Positions 18,577 through 21,598 of a stretch of DNA of 21,598 nt are shown piece by piece. The stretch's first letter is position 1. Each line of letters begins with the position of its first letter. The position numbers and the translations under genes were made by a program. Source of the DNA: Trachelipus rathkii (taxonomy: Eukaryota > Arthropoda > Malacostraca > Isopoda > Trachelipodidae); contig JABUQX010131230.1 in the NCBI GenBank assembly GCA_015478945.1, forward strand, positions 7,501 through 29,098. The letters run 5' to 3'. The notes under the pieces were generated by a model, which searched no databases, had not been told where the DNA came from, and saw only the letters and a list, made by a program, of their open reading frames with translations.

Positions 18577-19194
18577 CTTATTAATATAGAAATAGATGAA
18601 GAAGCAAATTTTGCATTTGTGATGGAAATAAGAAGGAAGGGAAAAATAATATTAAGAAGCAGGGTTGACATAGAGGGGAAAACATATGAAGCTCATCAAA
18701 GTTCTAAACAAATATGAAAGGAATGAAAATAAAAATGAAAAAAGTTTAGTTGTAAAGATGAAAAAAAAACAGATAAAAGAAATGCAGATAACGAAGGAAA
18801 CAAAGTAGTGAGTAGGAGAAATGGAGTCTTTTTAGTTAGTAGAATTTAAAATACCACAAAACTGAGAAAATGGTGAAAATTGGAAAAAGATATTAAAGAT
18901 GTAAAGAAAGTGAATGTAGTTTAAAAATATTTAGATGCGGCCAATCTCAAAATGGAAAGTAATAGAAGTGATTTTTGTGTCAGTAAGCTAAAATGAAATA
19001 ATAAAAAAAGATGTGATATAATAGACTTAGCAAACATTAAATAAAGATTGATTGGTGCGAATGTTACTATATACTTCTAAATTGTCCCTTAGAGAATTGG
19101 ATAAAAAGCAAATCAAAATAACTATTTCCTTTAACTATCTTATAATATTGCTTGCTGTATCAATGAGTGAAGTGTTAATTTTGCAGTTTTCTAA
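18577..19194. other. A/G-rich unique sequence, no gene
   Basis: The plus strand is markedly purine-rich (18600-18970), giving K/E/N/M-rich frames, all interrupted by stops. A 60-codon frame at 19052-19234 ends in the AAT repeat. I see no homology to any family. Confidence 0.5.
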
Positions 19195-19375
19195 AATAAT
19201 AATAATAATAATAAATGATAATAATAATAATTAGGAAAATTAAATAAAGATGAAGAACGTGAAAATATTGAACTAAAGAATAAATACCAAAAAGAGAAAA
19301 ATAAAAATAATATAAAATAAATAATAATAATAATATAATAAAATAAAATATAATAATTAAAATATATAATTAATA
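19195..19375. repeat. AAT/ATA trinucleotide repeats
   Basis: (AAT)n at about 19195-19231 with one TGA interruption, and a second, less regular AATAATAAT/AAATA block at about 19300-19375. Confidence 0.88.
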
Positions 19376-19489
19376 AGAAATAAGACTTAGATTTTTATTT
19401 AGAATACACCAAGCCATTACAGAATAATAACAAATAATAAAAATTAAAAAAAAAAGAAGATCGCAAACAATGCAGAAATATTGTGATAT
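19376..19489. other. A-rich spacer
   Basis: A-rich sequence between the AAT repeats and the large TA tract, with no feature recognised. Confidence 0.5.
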
Positions 19490-20420
19490 GTTATTATTAT
19501 TATATGTTATATATTATAAAAGAATATTTTAATCCTTATTAATTTATATTAATATTATTATTAGTATATTATATTATTGATATATTGATATTAATATTAT
19601 ATTATATATTTATTAGTATTGATATTTATTTAATTAGATGTATACATGTATATTATCTGATTTGTTCCGTTGTTGTCGTTTTCTGGCTCATTATTAAAAT
19701 GTTATATAGATATATAGAATATTTATAAAGAATAATGATATATAATAACCATATATATATTATATAAGATAATACTATATATAATTAATATTATATATAT
19801 AATAGTTATATATAATTATATATATACTATATATAATTATATAAATTTATATAAATAATAAGATATAAATATTTATATATATAATTATATATATATAATA
19901 AAATATATATATATAATATAATAAATAAAATATAATATATAAATATATATTATATATTATATAACAATATTAAATATACTATATATAATATATAATTAAG
20001 ATATTATATATATATATTATATATATATAATACTAATTACTATATAAGGTAAAGCTGGCTGTTGAAATAATATATTGGCCTTTATATATAATCTATATAT
20101 ATAATTTTTATATATATATATATAATAATAAATATAATAATTATATATACTATATATATATATATTATATATAACTAAACATTTTAATAATATAATAAAT
20201 TATTATATATATATATATAAAATTATAATTTATAGAATATATACGTATATAATAATATAATATAATATAATAGTATCTATTAATAATATATAGAATATAT
20301 ATATTATAATAAATATAATAAAATATATCTATAATATATATTCTATATATATAATAAATACTATATAATAATCTATATAGTATATATAGTATAAATATTA
20401 TATATATATATATAATATAA
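19490..20420. repeat. Long imperfect TA/TAA tract
   Basis: About 930 bp, nearly all A/T, beginning with ATT/TTA units and becoming interrupted (TA)n. Two short non-repetitive inserts occur, near 19655-19700 (GATTTGTTCCGTTGTTGTCG) and 20048-20080 (GGTAAAGCTGGCTGTTGAAA). Confidence 0.93.
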
Positions 20421-20784
20421 AATGTTTAACTTAATTATAGGTTTTTGCTTTTTTAAAAGTAAGATGTGACTACGTAAACGAGTTAAGCGATTCATGTGTT
20501 TGTGAGATGGAAGAAGAAAGAAAGAATGAATGGTAAAAGGAATCTGAATACGCGAAGGAAAATCAATGGTGAAAGCTGAGCGATTAAAGAGAGGCCGAAG
20601 ATTACGCGGGAGAAGCGCGGACACAGCTCGAATGACCTTCCTCGTGGGAAAGAAACGAATAGGCGCTTGGGAAGATGACGAGAGGAGAAGGAGGAGCTGC
20701 GAGAGCAAAATAGGCAAGGAAACGAGAAGAAGAAGCAGAAGCAGAGGAGGAGTGGATAGGATATGAGGCAAAACAATGATCCAT
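20421..20784. other. Purine-rich, GC-richer island between TA tracts
   Basis: The plus strand is G/A-rich (GAGAGGAGAAGGAGGAGCTG near 20679). Frames are open on both strands: plus 20566-20766 gives an R/K/S-rich 66-mer and minus 20771-20373 an L/S/P-rich 132-mer that runs into TA repeat. Purine bias alone produces both, and neither shows a domain, a credible start context or a supporting neighbour. It could be an old GA-type repeat or an exon of an R-rich protein; I favour the former. Confidence 0.4.
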
Positions 20785-21108
20785 TATATATTATATATAG
20801 ATAGTAATATGTATATATTAAGTATATTATATATATATAATATTATATACAGATAATTTATATTTAATAATAATATTATATATATTATATATATAGTATT
20901 ATATTATATATAATATAAAAATATATTAATATTAATATATTATATTTATTCTATATATAATATATAAATATATATATTATAAATGATAATGTATATATAT
21001 TATATAATATATATATATATATTATATATATAACTATAATATATAATCTATAATAAATATTATATATATATATATTTTATATATTCTATATATATATATT
21101 CTATAATA
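20785..21108. repeat. Imperfect TA tract
   Basis: About 320 bp of interrupted TA repeat ending at the GGCTGTAATG junction at 21111. Confidence 0.94.
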
Positions 21109-21598
21109 TAGGCTGTAATGTATAGGCGGATTAGCTACTTTTAGTATAATTATTTATTTCTTGTAGGAATGAATTTATATAGATAATTTAAGCGTTGGAT
21201 GGTTTTAAATAATTGGAATAGAAATAAAAGATGTGACTTGAATAAAATAGGTCGATATTTGAACAAGATATATTGTATTGAAAAACATACTTTAATTGGA
21301 CGCAATTATATTTTAACAAATATAATTAATTTTTTTCCTCCTTTTGTAGAAATGATGCTATAAGAGATTTGCTTGGAGTAATGCTTAAAATGAATTGGAG
21401 TATGAAAAACTATGAGTGAACTTGAGTAAAGGGTGGTAATAGGAAAACATATATCTAGAATATTTTATTTTATTTTAAATGCATGGCAGAATGGGTTTGT
21501 CTAGGCCATAGGGGTTCCAGCCCCCCGACCATTTGAGGATAGTATTAAACGTAAAAAATATTAAATTAGAATATTTAAAGACTTTTGCCGTCACAGAA
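21109..21598. other. AT-rich unique sequence to the window end
   Basis: No gene is recognised. A GGGGTTCCAGCCCC inverted motif (GGGG/CCCC with a TTCCAG loop) lies near 21510-21523 and is the only structured GC-rich element. Confidence 0.5.

Noticed and set aside
20373..20784. Leucine-rich 132-codon minus frame, possible signal peptide protein
   Set aside because: The leucine and serine runs come from a purine-rich plus strand, its end is TA repeat, and two further minus frames over the same bases are equally open.

Overview
The window looks like non-genic, repeat-dominated nuclear DNA from an animal, most likely an arthropod and probably a decapod crustacean such as a penaeid shrimp. That placement is an inference. 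It rests on long degenerate TA tracts, several long GA microsatellites, AT-rich intergenic sequence, a jockey/RTE-like non-LTR reverse transcriptase of a type common in decapods, and a DUF4371-type hAT transposase relic. I see no bacterial operon structure, ribosome-binding-site/ORF organisation, CRISPR array, rRNA or intact protein-coding gene.

Layout. 1-757 is TA repeat. 1113-2640 holds minus-strand non-LTR retrotransposon remnants: a 3' part with RT motifs, C-terminal region, stop codon, a 76-nt 3' UTR and a poly(A) tail, preceded by a fragment of a second copy. 2641-5730 is AT-rich unique sequence with a 13-bp inverted repeat enclosing a CATGG repeat, an A-rich strand-asymmetric block, short microsatellites and a degenerate direct duplication. 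5731-7335 has two moderately GC-richer islands without a recognisable product, separated by TA tracts. 7336-9600 is a degraded minus-strand hAT transposase that keeps the family's domain order. 9605-11100 is mostly TA tract with two small islands. 11702-12405 is a degenerate minisatellite of about 11 units in which two unit types alternate. 12428-13345 is TA and GA repeat. 13373-14777 is a GC-richer island with three consecutive minus-strand open stretches, one encoding heptad repeats, that I cannot assign to a family. 16596-16933 is a plus-strand non-LTR RT fragment. 17196-17887 has two GA tracts, one a perfect 90 bp. 18500-18576 contains a tRNA-like, possibly SINE-derived sequence. 19195-21108 is AAT and TA repeat around one purine-rich island, and the end is unique AT-rich sequence.

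The genes do not form a pathway. Every protein relic I can name belongs to a transposable element, and each carries frameshifts or stops. Part of that damage, and the irregularity of the TA tracts, could also come from uncorrected long-read sequence, which cannot be settled from the window alone. I did not find convincing evidence of a new functional system. The best candidates for something undescribed are the dimeric minisatellite and the unassigned 13.4-14.8 kb coding-like island.
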